Of a stretch of DNA of 64,000 nucleotides, positions 52,050 to 63,900 are shown piece by piece. The stretch is from Phytophthora sp. 'mugwort' (Eukaryota; Oomycota; Peronosporomycetes; Peronosporales; Peronosporaceae). A model generated the notes under the pieces. That model had not been told where the DNA came from. It was given only the letters and a program-made list of their open reading frames with translations, and made no database searches. The position numbers and the translations under genes are program-made. The stretch covers positions 1,860,001 through 1,924,000 of the forward strand of contig JAUCEF010000011.1 of NCBI GenBank assembly GCA_033558025.1. The letters are read 5' to 3'. Numbering within the stretch: the first letter of the stretch is position 1; every line of letters starts with the position of its first letter.

Positions 52050-53683
52050 ATGACCAAGCAGTCTTCACTTGTCGGCATCAGCAAGTATACGCAGGATGAA
52101 TCCTTCGTGACGATTACGTCACCGCTGGATGCGAGCAACTGTGACCATTCTGACGGAAAAAGGCGTCAAATAATGGAGGAAGTCAAGACTTTGCTCAAGC
52201 TGGTTGGTCCTGTGGTGCGTATACAAGAATGCTCTTCTGAGTCGCTATGCACGAGGTTTCTGACCTTCTTTTGTTGCCTACGTACAGATGATAACAACGT
52301 TGCTAGAGTTTTTCCCGGGGTTTGTAGCAGTCCTTTTCGCGGGTAATCTAGACTCGCAACACGCACAGCATTATATCAACGCAGCGACCTTCTCCATCAT
52401 GGTACAAAACGACCACACATATCGGCGATTTTGTCACGGACTAATGTATAGATTTTATTTACTTTTTGCGCTTGTAGTTAATCAATCTCTCGTCGATATC
52501 CGTTGGCATGGGACTGGCGTCAGCTCTCGATACACTCTGCTCGCAAGCCTACGGAGCCAAGCGATTGGAGAAAATTGGCGTGTACTTCCAGACTGGAATA
52601 ATGGTTCTTGGTGCAGTACTCGTCCCAGTATTTGTCATTACCTGGTTCACAGAAGACATTCTGAAGGGCTTAGGCCAAAACGCTGAAGTCGCACAATTAT
52701 CGGGCCATTTCTCTCGGTACATGATGCCAGGGATTCCCTTTCTGTACCTCTACGAGCTGGTTCGTAAGGTGCTTCAAGCGCAAAACATTATGACGCCGCT
52801 TGTCGTGATAGCCGTCATTGGAAACACAGTCAATATTGTTGCGGGTTATGGCTTGGCATACCACACTTCGGTTGGGTTCAATGGGATTGCAATCGGCTGC
52901 AGTCTAGGCAACATGATGCTTCCGTTGCTGCTTGTGCCGTACTTCATGTGGCGGCCACATCATTTGAGTCAATGGTGGTGTCATCCCTGGGACTTCCAAG
53001 CTGCTAAGGGATACGCTGGTGTGTTTTTGCGACTGGGGGTTCCTGGAATGTTGATGCTTGTCATGGAAATGTGGGCTTTCGAAGCACTCACGATACTCTC
53101 AGGTCTACTACCACATCACGTTGTGGCGGTCGCAGCTCATTCGGTTCTGGTCAATGTGAATCTACTGGTATACACGACGTTTTCGGGACTCTCGGTCGCA
53201 GCAAATATTCGTGTTGGGAACTGCCTCGGGGCTGGCTTGCCCAAGCACGCGAGACTCGCACGGACAGTCGTTTTACGGATCACGTTTGTGGTGGCGTCGA
53301 GCTTTGCCATGCTGATCTATGTTTTCAGCGGGAATATCCCACGTTTATTCCTCGATGAAGGAGATAGCGCTGAGCTTGCGTCCAAAGTGATGGCTATCTG
53401 GTCCCCACTTACAGTCGCAGATGGTTTGAATTGTGCGACCCAAGGCGTTTTTCGAGGTGCTGGCAAGCAAACGTCTGCTGCTATTATTAATGCCTTAGCG
53501 TACTATGGCGTCGGTATTCCTGTTGGTGCGTATCTAGCGTTTCACGGTGGTCTTGGCGTGGAAGGACTATGGCTCGGCACGGGATTGGGTGACGTCCTCG
53601 CCGTCGCCAGCTTAACGGGACTACTTTGTCATTGTAATTGGGAGAAGCTTGCGCTCGATGCAAATGCTCGTGCAAATACGTAA
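52050..53683 (+). CDS. MATE family multidrug/toxic-compound efflux transporter
   Basis: Three exons: 52050-52214, 52288-52401 and 52478-53683; introns of 73 bp (GTGCGT...ACAG) and 76 bp (GTACAA...CTAAT...GTAG), both phase 0. Product 494 aa, the usual length. Family marks: EFFPGFVAVLFAGNLDS in TM1, GMGLASALDTLCSQAYGAKR (MATE signature, exon 3 start), PGIPFLYLYELVRKVLQAQN in the middle loop, and the second half with VPGMLMLVMEMWAFEAL and GVFRGAGKQT. About 12 hydrophobic segments. It exports organic cations or drugs using H+ or Na+, in the plasma or vacuolar membrane. Convergent with the aldolase gene. Confidence 0.92.
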
Positions 53684-54239
53684 CAGAATATACGACGAAA
53701 CCCTACACATTCCCTTGTGCGACGGCGTTTATTAACAAAGTAACGTTTCAATAATGAGGATTTAAACTAAAGTACTAAAACTTATTCAGATGTGGCGTTG
53801 GTTCATCGTGTCTTAATACTAAAGTTCTCAGATTTGGCGTTATCAGTGTCTTAACATAAAAAGCCGCAATGTTAAGATACCCGTGGCCACATCCGCGGTA
53901 TCCAGTCTTCATTACCGCTCTCGTACGTCATAATTTTTGTTTTCTCTTAATTGGTTAGTGTCATTTTTCCTGTACCGTGGAAATTTAACCAACCTTTTAA
54001 ACCGTGCTTGGAGTACTGGCACCGTATCTATCCAGATTTTGTTTACGTAAGTATTTCGAGACAATTCCATCGTAAGATGTCACCAGCATTACCGGTACCA
54101 CGTGTACTGTATTTCAACTATATACATGTACTTCAAATTGACGCAAGCAACTCAGATTCTCGAGTACAGTAGTTTGGAGTGCTATAGGCGTATACTCCAG
54201 CAAAGTAACAGCGCTGCTGCACTATACCCTCCACCGCAG
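53684..54239. other. Convergent intergenic region with short tandem repeat
   Basis: Two imperfect repeats of about 40 bp, ACTAAAACTTATTCAGATGTGGCGTT... (53769 on) and ACTAAAGTTCTCAGATTTGGCGTT... (53819 on), each ending in GTGTCTTAA. No gene recognised. It separates the 3' ends of the MATE and aldolase genes. Confidence 0.5.
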
Positions 54240-55517
54240 CTAGTTACCCGGACCGCGAGCTTCAATTTCCCACACCTGCTCGACCCGGTCGCCGCGGTAG
54301 CCGACAAGGTGGTCATACATGTTGGTGGTGGGGTCGCAATGTCCCGGAATCAGCAGTAACTTGCTACCAAGAGTAGGAAGCTCCACATTTGTCGCGCTAT
54401 TCTGCTTAGGTTTCAAGATTCCATGCTCATCACCACCACCGTAATACTCCAGCGGCGTCGGCAGCTTCTCTCCACTTATCAGGGTGTGCACCAGCGGCGA
54501 TCCCGAGTCAAGCGACACTGCCTTCGTACCAGCATCCACCACGGCACGCGGCACAGTAGCGTTCTCGTTCGTGCTCATCACTGTCGTCAGCACATACAAA
54601 CTCTGCTCCCAATCCTTGACAAACTCGCCATCCTCTGCCAAATTTCTTGCATAGTCGGCATCATTGAACAAGTAGGACCCGGGCTGCACCTCGGTGAAGA
54701 CCCCACTCGCCGCTTCCAGCAAGTACGTCCCGGTGCCTCCACCAGTCACCACATCGCAGTTTAATCCTTCCTTTACCAATGCATCTCTCACGCTCTTTGC
54801 CTTCTCTACAACACTCGCAATCACTTTTTTCTTCTCGTCGTAGCTTCGAAGATGCTGCGCAGCGCCATGGTACGCTTGAATGCCGACCATCTCCAACTCT
54901 GGAGCATAAGATACGATTTTCTTGGCCAACTTAAGTGCCTCGTCCGCCGTATCCACTCCACATCGATCCTGACCCACATTCACCTCTACCAAAGCTCGGA
55001 AGTGGACACGTTGAGCCTTCGCGACGTGTGCAGCCTGTTCCACCGTCTCCAAGTTGTCGAAAATCAATGTGATCGCCGCTCCACCTTTGGCCAGCACGGC
55101 CATGCGCCCGTAGCGCTCCAGTCCGTACACCTCGTTACTCAGTAGGATGTCCTGTATTCCGCCGTTGAACATGGCTTCAGCCTCGCCGACCTTCTGGCAG
55201 CAGAGTCCCATTGCGTGAGACTTTTGCAGCTGCAACTGTCCAATAGCAGAAGACTTGTGGGCCTTAGCATGCGGACGGATGGCAACATCTGGGAATGCTT
55301 TTAAGGACGCAGGGAGACGCTTTATGTTCACTTCCAGAGCGTCCAAGTCCACGAGCAAGCACGGCGTCTCCAGGCTAGAAACCAAGTCACCGACGCGGCC
55401 GGAGGGGCGACGAGATACAAGAGAGAGCGACGAGGAAGAGAAGCGACGGATCGAGAGAGCGTCGACCGCTGTAGCCGCCGCTGCAGCGGCTAACGGCAGC
55501 GACGAGGAACGCAACAT
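54240..55517 (-). CDS. D-threonine aldolase-like PLP enzyme
   Basis: 425 aa, single exon. The ATG at 55517 is used because the longer frame to 55571 begins with GTG and an Inr-like CACTTCAGTTCAAAAT lies at about 55550-55565. Residues 1-40 (MLRSSSLPLAAAAAA, Arg/Ser rich) look like a mitochondrial presequence. The alanine-racemase-like N-terminal barrel follows, with the PLP lysine at about 85 in RPHAKAHKS. Then comes the D-serine-dehydratase-like C-terminal domain with metal ligands in PGHCDPTTN (His393, Asp395). The H-x-D pair fits D-threonine/3-hydroxy-D-aspartate aldolases better than D-serine dehydratases (H-x-C). It probably cleaves D-3-hydroxy amino acids to glycine plus an aldehyde. Confidence 0.9.
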   Translation of the reverse strand: MLRSSSLPLAAAAAATAVDALSIRRFSSSSLSLVSRRPSGRVGDLVSSLETPCLLVDLDALEVNIKRLPASLKAFPDVAIRPHAKAHKSSAIGQLQLQKSHAMGLCCQKVGEAEAMFNGGIQDILLSNEVYGLERYGRMAVLAKGGAAITLIFDNLETVEQAAHVAKAQRVHFRALVEVNVGQDRCGVDTADEALKLAKKIVSYAPELEMVGIQAYHGAAQHLRSYDEKKKVIASVVEKAKSVRDALVKEGLNCDVVTGGGTGTYLLEAASGVFTEVQPGSYLFNDADYARNLAEDGEFVKDWEQSLYVLTTVMSTNENATVPRAVVDAGTKAVSLDSGSPLVHTLISGEKLPTPLEYYGGGDEHGILKPKQNSATNVELPTLGSKLLLIPGHCDPTTNMYDHLVGYRGDRVEQVWEIEARGPGN

Positions 55518-55843
55518 GACTTTACTGTATCTCCGTGGTTGGATAATATTTTGAACTGAAGTGGTACACACTAATCACACCAGGGCGACCATAACATTAT
55601 TTTTATAAAATGATTAGGTCGTGTTCGATTTACGGCTCAAATAGCTGGTTGAGAGCGTTATAGCAGGTTACGCATAATAGCAATTTTGTCATAAACACGG
55701 AAGTGAACACATAAACGCTAAAGGAGCTGTTTATCCTTATAATGACTGCCTTCTGAAATTCATGGTGAAGCTGGTATTCAGAACCAATCATTTCGCTACC
55801 CTTTCAGTAGAGACATTCGGCCACTTCGCAAGCAGACACGAAA
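55518..55843. other. Intergenic / left flank of Harbinger pair
   Basis: Promoter side of the aldolase gene. No Harbinger inverted repeat could be identified here with confidence. Confidence 0.4.
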
Positions 55844-56658
55844 ATGGAGACATCCACCAAGAAATCTCGGCGATTCTGGACTCGGCGAGAGGAGAAGCAG
55901 CTCTCAGTACTACTTAGAGGCACGCAACGATGCTTCGCTGAAGACCCATAGGGGATCAAGTCAAAGGCTTGGACGCTCATCATTGCACGTCTCGCCAAGG
56001 ATGGCATTGCTGCTGACAAAGTGCCATTCATTGTCTCCCCCTGATAGATATTTCACATATAACAAGCCTTGCTGTGTTTATTAGATTAATGTCGCTCGAA
56101 GTACTCGCCCTGATGGCAGAGTACGACATGTACAAGCGACTATGTGACCTTAGTGGGACTGGCTGGTGCAGTGAAACAAACTGTCCCACACTCGACGAGG
56201 AAGGCTGGGCCACCCTCACAGAATCGCAACCGCGTAATAATGCTCTTTACAAACGCTTTCGAGCGGATACGTTTGCACACGAAAACCTTTGCGTTCAACT
56301 AGCGGGGGACACTCGCGCTATAGCTGAAGATGCTCTTTCGGTCCATCAGTTTGACGCCCGGTCCCTGCTGGAAGGCGACGAGGCCGAAAATGCTAGTTGC
56401 AGTGAAGCTGTGGTAAAAGCAAGAACTAACGAACAGGATACCTCAGTGGTAGAGAAAGCGCCGACTTCCTCGCCTCCTTCTACGGGTTTCTCACCGCCAT
56501 CTGCTACTCAGCGTACCGACCGCGTGAAGCGCTATCGCAGCGGACGGATAAAAGCCAAAGAAGCTGGGGTGGCCACTGTTTTTTCTGTTGGAGATGATGC
56601 TAAGGCTAGTCTGGCATTGTTTATGAAGACTGCTGAGGCCTACTTCCTATTGAGATGA
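55844..56658 (+). pseudogene. SANT/Myb-like protein of a Harbinger element
   Basis: ATG 55844: METSTKKSRRFWTRREEKQL, a Myb/SANT-like start, with an in-frame TAG at 55948 and a stop at 56042; it then resumes at 56074 in a 195-codon frame with MAEYDMYKRLCDLSGTGWC and LYKRFRADTFAHENLCVQLA, and a low-complexity Ser/Pro tail with RVKRYRSGRIKAKEAG. Harbinger elements typically carry such a Myb/SANT-like DNA-binding protein beside the transposase. The transposase is 0.5 kb further on the other strand. Confidence 0.55.
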
Positions 56659-56867
56659 AGCAGATGGAGCATCAGGTAGAAAGCGACGTGTTCACCGATA
56701 GCAACACCCGTCAGGATGTTTAGTCTGGTCGTCAAGTTAGTTTTATCTTACGGACAATGCCAGAAGTTAATAACATCGATCATTTAGTTGGTTTGATTAC
56801 GTACAAGTTATTGTCAAGCCACTGTGTAGTGCCACGTCCCACAGGTTATCGAACTCGGTATTTGATA

Positions 56868-57033
56868 CCGCAATGTTGGGAACCACGTCTTATTTTTGAT
56901 CGCCGCGTCCCATACGTGTGGGACGAGACGGTGGACACATGTGGACGATAGTGGACAATAGGGAACGAGACGTGGACGTCAGTGGAATGCTGGACGTGGC
57001 GATGAAAAATGAGACGAGGTTCCGACATTGCGA
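56868..57033. repeat. Palindromic MITE-like inverted repeat
   Basis: Left arm CCGCAATGTTGGGAACCACG...CGTCCCA (56868-56912) pairs imperfectly with the right arm TGGACGTGGCGATGAAAAAT...CATTGCG (56991-57033), about 44 bp, with about 80 bp between. It lies inside the Harbinger pair. Confidence 0.55.
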
Positions 57034-57174
57034 AGACAATCTCGGGTTCTACAAAATGTGGGACGAGGCGCTTCTGCTACTTCTACATCGTCTATCTAGC
57101 TGTTTGTACTCAGTCCACATCGCATCAGCCATCCAATCCCGCTAGTTATTCGGTGTCTTGAAGTCAAATGGACG

Positions 57175-58110
57175 GGCAGCATCTCGGACTGAAATCTCCT
57201 CTTCATCATTCTGTCGTCCTCATCTTGCATGTCCTATGCCATATTTTCACTGTCGTGACGCCGGATAAAGCTGCGCAAGCCGGCGCATGCGAAAATTATG
57301 GCTCTAGCTACTACAGACTCACACTCGATAGGAATCCGACGGATTCGGAACCGTCGCTTCAGACAACCATTCAAACGCTCAACATTCCCTGCCTTCGCGT
57401 GGCGCAAGTTGAAGAGCTCTTTCCCGTTCTGAGGCCTGCCTGTGCCCTCAGAAAATTCTTTGAGATGGTACCGGACTCACGATACAGTGTGAGCACTTGG
57501 GGACCGAGGGCGTACGCAGCATCGGCTAGTACGTACATGCTCAGGCAGGTCTTGAAGAATCTTGCTGTGTTAACACCATCGAGTCATGAGCAGCACCTTC
57601 CGCTCCCGGATAGATAAAGACAACGCCAGTCCGATGCAATTAGCACGTTAGTGAACGTCCATCCCTTTCTCTCCCTAAATCGTTCCGTGGCTTCTGGTGC
57701 CATCATCACAGGTACACGCACGCCATCGATCGCTACCAAGGCTTGGTCGAAGTATAGGAACGTCCCAACAAACGCTGATGGTACGGTCGTGGGTACAGAG
57801 ATAATATCCGCGAGGGCTTGAATAATGTCGTAGAGTCCAACACGGCGATAGCGATGCACAGTAGAATACGCCATCCGAAACTTGGTCTTTTGATCTCGAC
57901 ATGTAGCTGCGCGCCCAATCCAATCCAACGTGACGCCTACACTCCCCGTCGGTATGCAACTTTCCTGGGGTGAAAGACTCACACACTTCGTATAACAGGT
58001 CACATACTTCTTTCTCCATGCGAAAATGGTCGCGAAACAGGAACATGTTAGCGCTGTTCTATATATGCACGAAGAAGCGTTTGCCGCCTTGGCCAAGGAC
58101 GCGTGATATT
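57175..58110 (-). pseudogene. PIF/Harbinger (DDE_4) transposase, frameshifted
   Basis: Minus strand: a 170-codon frame (58096-57584) with WIGRAATCRDQKTKFRMAYS, LYFDQALVAIDGVRVPVMM (first catalytic Asp) and ERKGWTFTNVLIASDW (second). After frame changes there is a degraded G-A-E-G-x-A-H-D-S (third acid, about 57610) and then LKEFSEGTGRPQNGKELFNLRHAK and NVERLNGCLKRRFRI, with ARAIIFACAGLRSFIRRHD at about 57270. Multiple frameshifts. Confidence 0.7.
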
Positions 58111-58842
58111 GACGGGATCATTCCTGGACGCCCATCACTACTCGCTTGAAGCATAACTGCAAGCGTTTGCAGCAGCCATAAGTCATCCTCGTCGTCGCCA
58201 TTTATTTTTGGTTGTACGGTACTCCCTCAAGGAAACTTGCATGAGTTTAATTAGGGCAAATAGTGACTTGTATTTGTTCCAGCTGCTCCGAACTGAAACA
58301 AGCTGGCTTAGTTTCACAGCTTGGGCTTGACTCTAGGCAGCTCTTTTTACTCAAAGAGTAATTTTCTAATTGCCTTCATTCCAATTTTTCATGTCCTACT
58401 CCTACAGCCATTGCGACAATGGCCCGAGTCGTCCGCCCAACCTTCACCAACGCACAGATCTCTGGTTTCTTCTTTAGGCCGTGCTGCAACGACTACGATA
58501 GGTGTATCGGAGTACTTTCGCTGTCGGTGCGGCACGGTCCACAAGCAAACCAATCGGAGTGGCTACTCAAATTTGATGCAGCACGTGAGTCGTAAGCAAC
58601 TTGACTATGGGAATACCATGCTCGGCGCGACCACATCCGAGACAGGCTCCCTCGTCAACTTTGTCCGCCACTCCCCCCCCAGAATCTTTACAGCTGGATG
58701 AACTGGACGATCCAGTCCAATCTGCCTCTTTCGTTTCGTGAGAGTCGAGAAGCACGACGGTACGTGCTATACTCTTTGCTTATTTTAGTGCATCTTTCAG
58801 ATAACATGTGAAAATATGCTAATCTTGATACCTGATATTACA

Positions 58843-60748
58843 TAAGGTAAAATACCAGTTGTGGCACGGTGCCAAATTCCTGGCACGACGCGATGTTTGT
58901 ACCAATAAGACATCAGTATTTAGTAGTATTAGTCACTGATTGGCTATTCTAATTTTGAATCAGTTGTTGGCACGCTTTGCATGGTTGCTACTCATTCTGA
59001 GAGATATCGTTGAAACATATAGGGCAATCGAATTCGGCGCCCACCACTTGCTCCTCGACGCCAAGATGGATGAAAATGAAAGTTACAGCCAAACGGACGT
59101 GGATCTGGCGCTGAAGCGCGTCGCTGCTGGTGAGAAGAAGGCAGCGGTGGTGCGGACATCTCCATTACTCCAGTGCACGTTCTTCAGGCTCTTGAATAGA
59201 GCTGCAGATAGCAGCTACAGCGAACCACTACGGCTGGGACCAGAGCCACTCATGCCGTCAGAGCTGGCGAGGGACATGGCAGAGTGGGTTGCTGCTATGC
59301 AGCGCTGCGCCATGCCGATATGGCGAAAGGAAATCATTGCCAAGGTTAGCATGATGATGCTCTCGGTCGCCTTGGGGCGGTCATCGCCGACCCGTACGAC
59401 GCTGACTAGGATCATGACCGGAGGCAGGTACCGTCGATTCCTCCAGTGTAGTCCCTCCCTCTCTAACCGAATTGCGCAGTGTATTGCGCGCGTTCGCAAC
59501 ACTATGGATATGGAGGGTGTGTCTACGCTATTCTACACGTTGGCGAAGCTGTTCATCGAGATAAAGATTGACAATACCCGCATCTTTAACATGGCCGAAA
59601 CATCGTTCATGCCAAAGACTGCACGGCGCAAAGTAGTAGTTGTGCGCGGCTATGCCAATGTCTGGCGTAAACCAAACCAAGCTTCCACATGTCGGTGGTG
59701 GGTGCCATAAGCGCAGCAGGCGCTGCGGTACCCCCTGTCATCATTGTTTCCGGTGTGCACCTCTTTAATGAAGACATTGCAGCTCTGAGTATCGATGGAG
59801 CGGCTATTACTGGAGCCCAAAACGCTTCAGTAAGAAGAACATTTTCGTGCAATGACTGAGGTTCTTTGGAGAGAACGTTGATCAACTCACGAAGCCTGTG
59901 GTGCTCATTGTGGACAACAGCTCGACGCATATATGTGCAGGTAAGCAGACGTGTCAAATACCTTTGTAAACAATTATTCTAACCGTTATCGGTTCTAACA
60001 GGAGAGTGTTATTCAGAAGCGGCTGGTGGAGTACAGCATCATGCTTGTTACTCGCCAGCAAATGCGACGCACCTGTTCCAACCGTTGGATGTTGCACTTT
60101 TCAGACCATACAAGGACTACATCCTGAACCTCATGCTAGAGCGCTGTGCGCCGTCAACGACCCTGTCATCAGGAAGACGAATGCAATCAGAATGGCCTGC
60201 ACAGCGTACCGGCGGGCACTTATGGACAAGCCTACCAGCGCTACAAATGGCTTCAGAGAGTGTGGCATATAGCCGCTATCTATGATACAAATCAGGGCAC
60301 GTTTATTGTTGTATAAGGGTGGCGGTGCCAAGGGTAATATCGGTACAACTGCGTGGTTAACCCACAGAGAACCTGTCGTCGAAGCAGTTCGCAACGAGAT
60401 TCTGCTGCTTCCCCCTGCTGCCTTTTCCGATAAGAAAAGGAAGCGTACAATGATTGAGGTTGCTGGTCGGCTTATTACGAAAGAACGGCTACTGGCAGGT
60501 GCTCACGACTGAATTTTTCTAGTCGTGCCACTAATTGGTCTTGCCCATAATGGAAGCAAATATAGACTTATTTGTCTGCTGCAGAACTTCTGCGTAAGTG
60601 ACTGCAAAAAACAAATATGCACCGTGAAGGTAATTCATAGATAGTTCTAGTAGTAATATCCTGTACGATAGATTCTGCAGCTTACGGTGAGCTTTTAGGT
60701 GTTTTCTCAGGGGTCTCGAAATCATGCCACAACTGGCATTTTACCTTA
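58843..60748. mobile_element. pogo-like element 2, nested in the hAT intron
   Basis: Ends TAAGGTAAAATACCAGTTGTGGCA (58843 on) and, complemented, TAAGGTAAAATGCCAGTTGTGGCA (60748 back): one mismatch in 24, flanked by a TA duplication, 1,902 bp inside. Removing it joins TTACA-TA to GCTACTC and restores a TAG splice acceptor for the hAT gene. Confidence 0.85.
59066..60510 (+). pseudogene. pogo-like (DDE_1) transposase of element 2
   Basis: ATG 59066 (MDENESYSQTDVDLALKRVA, first HTH), a second HTH region with LARDMAEWVAAMQRC and RRFLQCSPSLSNRI, and NTRIFNMAETSF (first Asp site now Asn-Met-Ala, so degenerate). A frameshift lies at about 59705; then VVGAISAAGAAVPPVI, VVLIVDNSSTHIC (second Asp) with an intron 59941-60001 (GTAAGC...CTAAC...ACAG), and ANATHLFQPLDVALFRPYKD (third acid, two frames). 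It ends near 60510. Decayed but recent enough to keep ends and intron. Confidence 0.75.
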
Positions 60749-62076
60749 GCTACTCAAATTTCGACGCGATTTCGCAAAAACACTTCGACACGGTATGGAC
60801 GGGATGATGCGAGCTGTCGAGTGTACGATCGCGGAGGAGCTTCCCGCTCGATTTGGCATCATGCTGGACGGATTGTCACATGCCTCAGCCTTTACGTCGC
60901 ATGGTCCGCTTGCTTCGAGAAGAACGCCTCTCTGACCACGTGCTGCTGAGCATGGCTCCGTTGCTCAACGAGCCGGACGATCTATCGACTCAAGCGCACC
61001 TTGATTTTCTCGAGTCAATGCTGGCTCGAGATTACGGGGCAAACAATGAACTTTGCCGCTTTATTGTCGGTGATAAATGCTCGGTCAATCGTAGCCTGGC
61101 AACGCTCATGACGGTGCCGCTAATGGGGTGCGCCAGCCATAGCTTAAATCGCCCCCTACAAAAGGACATGGTGCAGCATGAAGGTGTCTTCGCCTCGGTG
61201 CAAGCATTGATGATCAAGCTGAGGACGCAGACTCAATCGGCCAAACTCGGTACCAAAATTATAAACCGTATGGTAATTTTTATCTCACTAACCTAATTTT
61301 TATGTTATTTTATGATCAGGTTTAAAACGAATTGGCGACCAATTATTAGGCAGGATACTCGCTGGAGCTCGACGTTTAATAAGGTCAAGAGGTATTTGCA
61401 GCTGCTGGATTTTCTGGATGCCGAAGACGATGATATCATGGAAGTGATCCCCGCAGCATCTACGAACAAACGATTGCGAGCTTTGTTCAAGGAGATGAAG
61501 GACATTGAGTCGGTTCCGAAGGCGCTTCAAGGTTATGATGTCGATTTGCTGGATGTTCGTCAGTGATTCGGCGAGCTCATTTGCACGAAGCCACACTTCG
61601 CGACTTACCTTGGTGCGTGTCTCTATATTGGCGATTATGTGTTGTTATATTGTTTATGCTAAAATATTTTCTTTTTGACCAGGCCCACGTTTAAACATTG
61701 TCCACAGTGTCGACGTCGAGTCGGGCTGTGTGCGTGTCTATGAGGTCGGCAAGACCGTTTGACAAGAGCTGAGAGGGCGGCGCTGCTTCCGTTCTTGAAG
61801 CCGACTGAGCATGAAGGCGAATTGGACGAAGAAGATATAGCCTCTTTCGTCGAGCGTCTTCGTACGCATTGCCGGCTTCAGCAAAACGCTCTCAGCTACG
61901 AGCAGCTAAAAACGATTCCGCCGACGTCCAAAGTGGTTGAGCGCTTCTTCAGCGTTGCCCGCGTTACATTTGGACATCAGCGCCACGGTATGCTGCCAGC
62001 GACGCTGGAAATGATCTTGTTGTTGCGCGAGAATCGCAGCTATTGGAACGTCAAGAAAGACAATAGTCTTAGTTAG

Positions 62077-62484
62077 ATCGCATTGGGTCGAGTTGCTGGT
62101 ACCATTTTTGCTTACATAAATTGTTTTGCATTCAATGACTCAGTAATTTATTTTGTGGCTTCAAGCCATAACATAACTTAATGTCAATCTTGAAGGGGCT
62201 AATCAGATTATTATGATGCATGCTACCGACTCATAAATACAAATGCCATATTCGGAGTCCCTGCTTATTCTACAGGAGATATGTTTTCAACGACCTGATC
62301 ATGAACATATTTTCGGCACTACACATCGTAGCGATTGGCCATGGGCTTAAGCACGGATAATCATATGACCATATGAGTCTCGTAGTTGCATTTGAGGGTG
62401 AGGCGCTCGTTTTTTCGAAGCCACCACACTTTCCGCTCTCACTGAGACTTGTATACACAACTCTTTAAAAGCGTTATTGACGCA
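62077..62484. other. Between the two hAT remnants; no gene recognised
   Basis: Probably the terminal regions of the two hAT elements, but no matching inverted repeats or 8-bp target duplication could be found. Confidence 0.35.
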
Positions 62485-63900
62485 CAAGCAGGCCGTGCAC
62501 CTTGTTCACCATAGTCTCGATGTTCATCGGGATCTCGATGTCGTTGTTCACCACCAGCGACGTCTGATCCGTGCAAATGAAGCGCTTCTCCCGTGAAACG
62601 AACACTCAACTCTGATAGTCGGTGCAGATGCCTTGAACCGTCCTGTAGTGCACATTATCCCTCTTGTCGAGGAGCCTTTCGCCGTTCGAAAGTTTCTTGG
62701 TAGGATAAACCTCACCGGATAGCAATGTTGTCATACCATCGAAGCTTACGAGAAGTCTTTCGAGTTATTCGACGTGAAACCACATGTCCCCTGTTGGTCG
62801 CGCCATCTTGACGTCGCTAAATTCTTCCTTCCCACTTGATGTCTGAATAAGCGCGAGGAAATCTTGAATTGCAGGTCGCAACCGCAGAATACGACGAAGC
62901 ATGTGATGGGTACTATTCCATCGAGTTGCCACATCCGCAATAACAGTAAGCGGTACAGGTACTTTCTGCAGCGACTTCAGCTTTGCTTTCCTTTTGCACT
63001 CTTGTTGAAAAAGGTTACAATCTTGCGAAAGCTTAGAACATGTTTTTTGGTTTGCCCATGGCCGCTTTCATCGTGTCCATTATTTGAGATGCAGCAAGGG
63101 CGCTTAGATATCCACCAAGGAGTCCTTCGGCCAGACAATCATCAGTTCAAGGTCCACTGACTCCACTGACTCGTTATCGGACTCACCAGACAAACCTTCA
63201 AGGACTACTTCTCCTAATTTTCTCTCCAATTCGTCAATCGCTTGTAATTCAGCTTCAGGGTCCTCAACCCACTGTTCTTCATCGACTTCTGGCTTCGCAA
63301 CGTCGCTAAATGCCACACCCTGTTGAGCTTCTCCTGAAATCAACGTATCCACTTCGTCGCGTATCTTCGCAAGAGCACCAGACACAACTAGATGCAGCGA
63401 GTAAGCTACACAACCAAAGTGGTGGACATGTAATTCGTTACATGCCTTAACAACATTTGAACCATTATCCCGCACAATTGTCGTCAAACGTGAAATGTCT
63501 AGTCCCCACTTACGCATCAGACTGCTAATAAGGTTCGCGATACGGACACCAGAGTGCTTCCCCGGAAAGCTTATAACTCCAACGTATAGCTCACAGGGTA
63601 AACGGAGCGGTCACAAAATGAATAGTCAGAGCGAGAAAACTTTCAGTTGTGCGTGAAATCCAAATATCCGTAGTAAAACAAAAGAATACAGCGTTTTCAG
63701 GTATATCCGCTTTAACGTACAATCCTTGTCTTGTGCGTGAGTTTTCAAGCAGTCGGTAATCTTGCGTCGGGACGGTAACTCGTAGATACCGTGGATCATT
63801 TGAACAAATGTCATCAAAAATCTGAGCTCCTTGTCTTCAGTGATGCTTAACGGGCGAAGCCATTTGCCAATCCAATCGGTAACAAGTCGAGTTGCCATTT
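62485..63900 (-). pseudogene. Second hAT transposase, minus strand
   Basis: N to C on minus: ATRLVTDWIGKWLRPLSITEDK with MTFVQMIHGIYELPSRRKIT (63900-63750), a gap with frameshifts, then MRKWGLDISRLTTIVRDNGS and VKACNELHVHHFGCVAYSLHLVVSGAL (63520-63380), an acidic linker, then (62930-62840) THHMLRRILRLRPAIQDFL in the next frame and LLSGEVYPTKKL (about 62715). Belongs to a different hAT lineage from the 58-62 kb copy. The far N-terminus and the element end would lie beyond the right window edge. Confidence 0.7.

Larger units (their letters stand above)
58419..62076 (+). pseudogene. hAT transposase, split by a nested pogo-like element
   Basis: Exon 1 starts at ATG 58419 (MARVVRPTFTNAQISGFFF), has a frameshift near 58480, then a BED finger (YFRCRCGTVHKQ ... 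GYSNLMQHVSRK) and NLYSWMNWTIQSNLPLSF. The exon ends at 58759 (donor GTACGT). After the nested element it resumes at 60750 (YSNFDAISQ), then TLRHGMDGMMRAVECTIAEE and FGIMLDG, then GDKCSVNRSLATLMTVPLMG, LRTQTQSAKLGTK, RQDTRWSSTFNKVKRYLQLL, an intron-like gap (61620-61682) and the C-terminal dimerisation part VVERFFSVARVTFGHQRHGM ... MILLLRENRSYW (to 62076). Five or more frameshifts. TIRs were not identified. Confidence 0.8.

Noticed and set aside
54423..55145. Plus-strand frames over the aldolase gene
   Set aside because: Antisense of an intact enzyme with catalytic residues.
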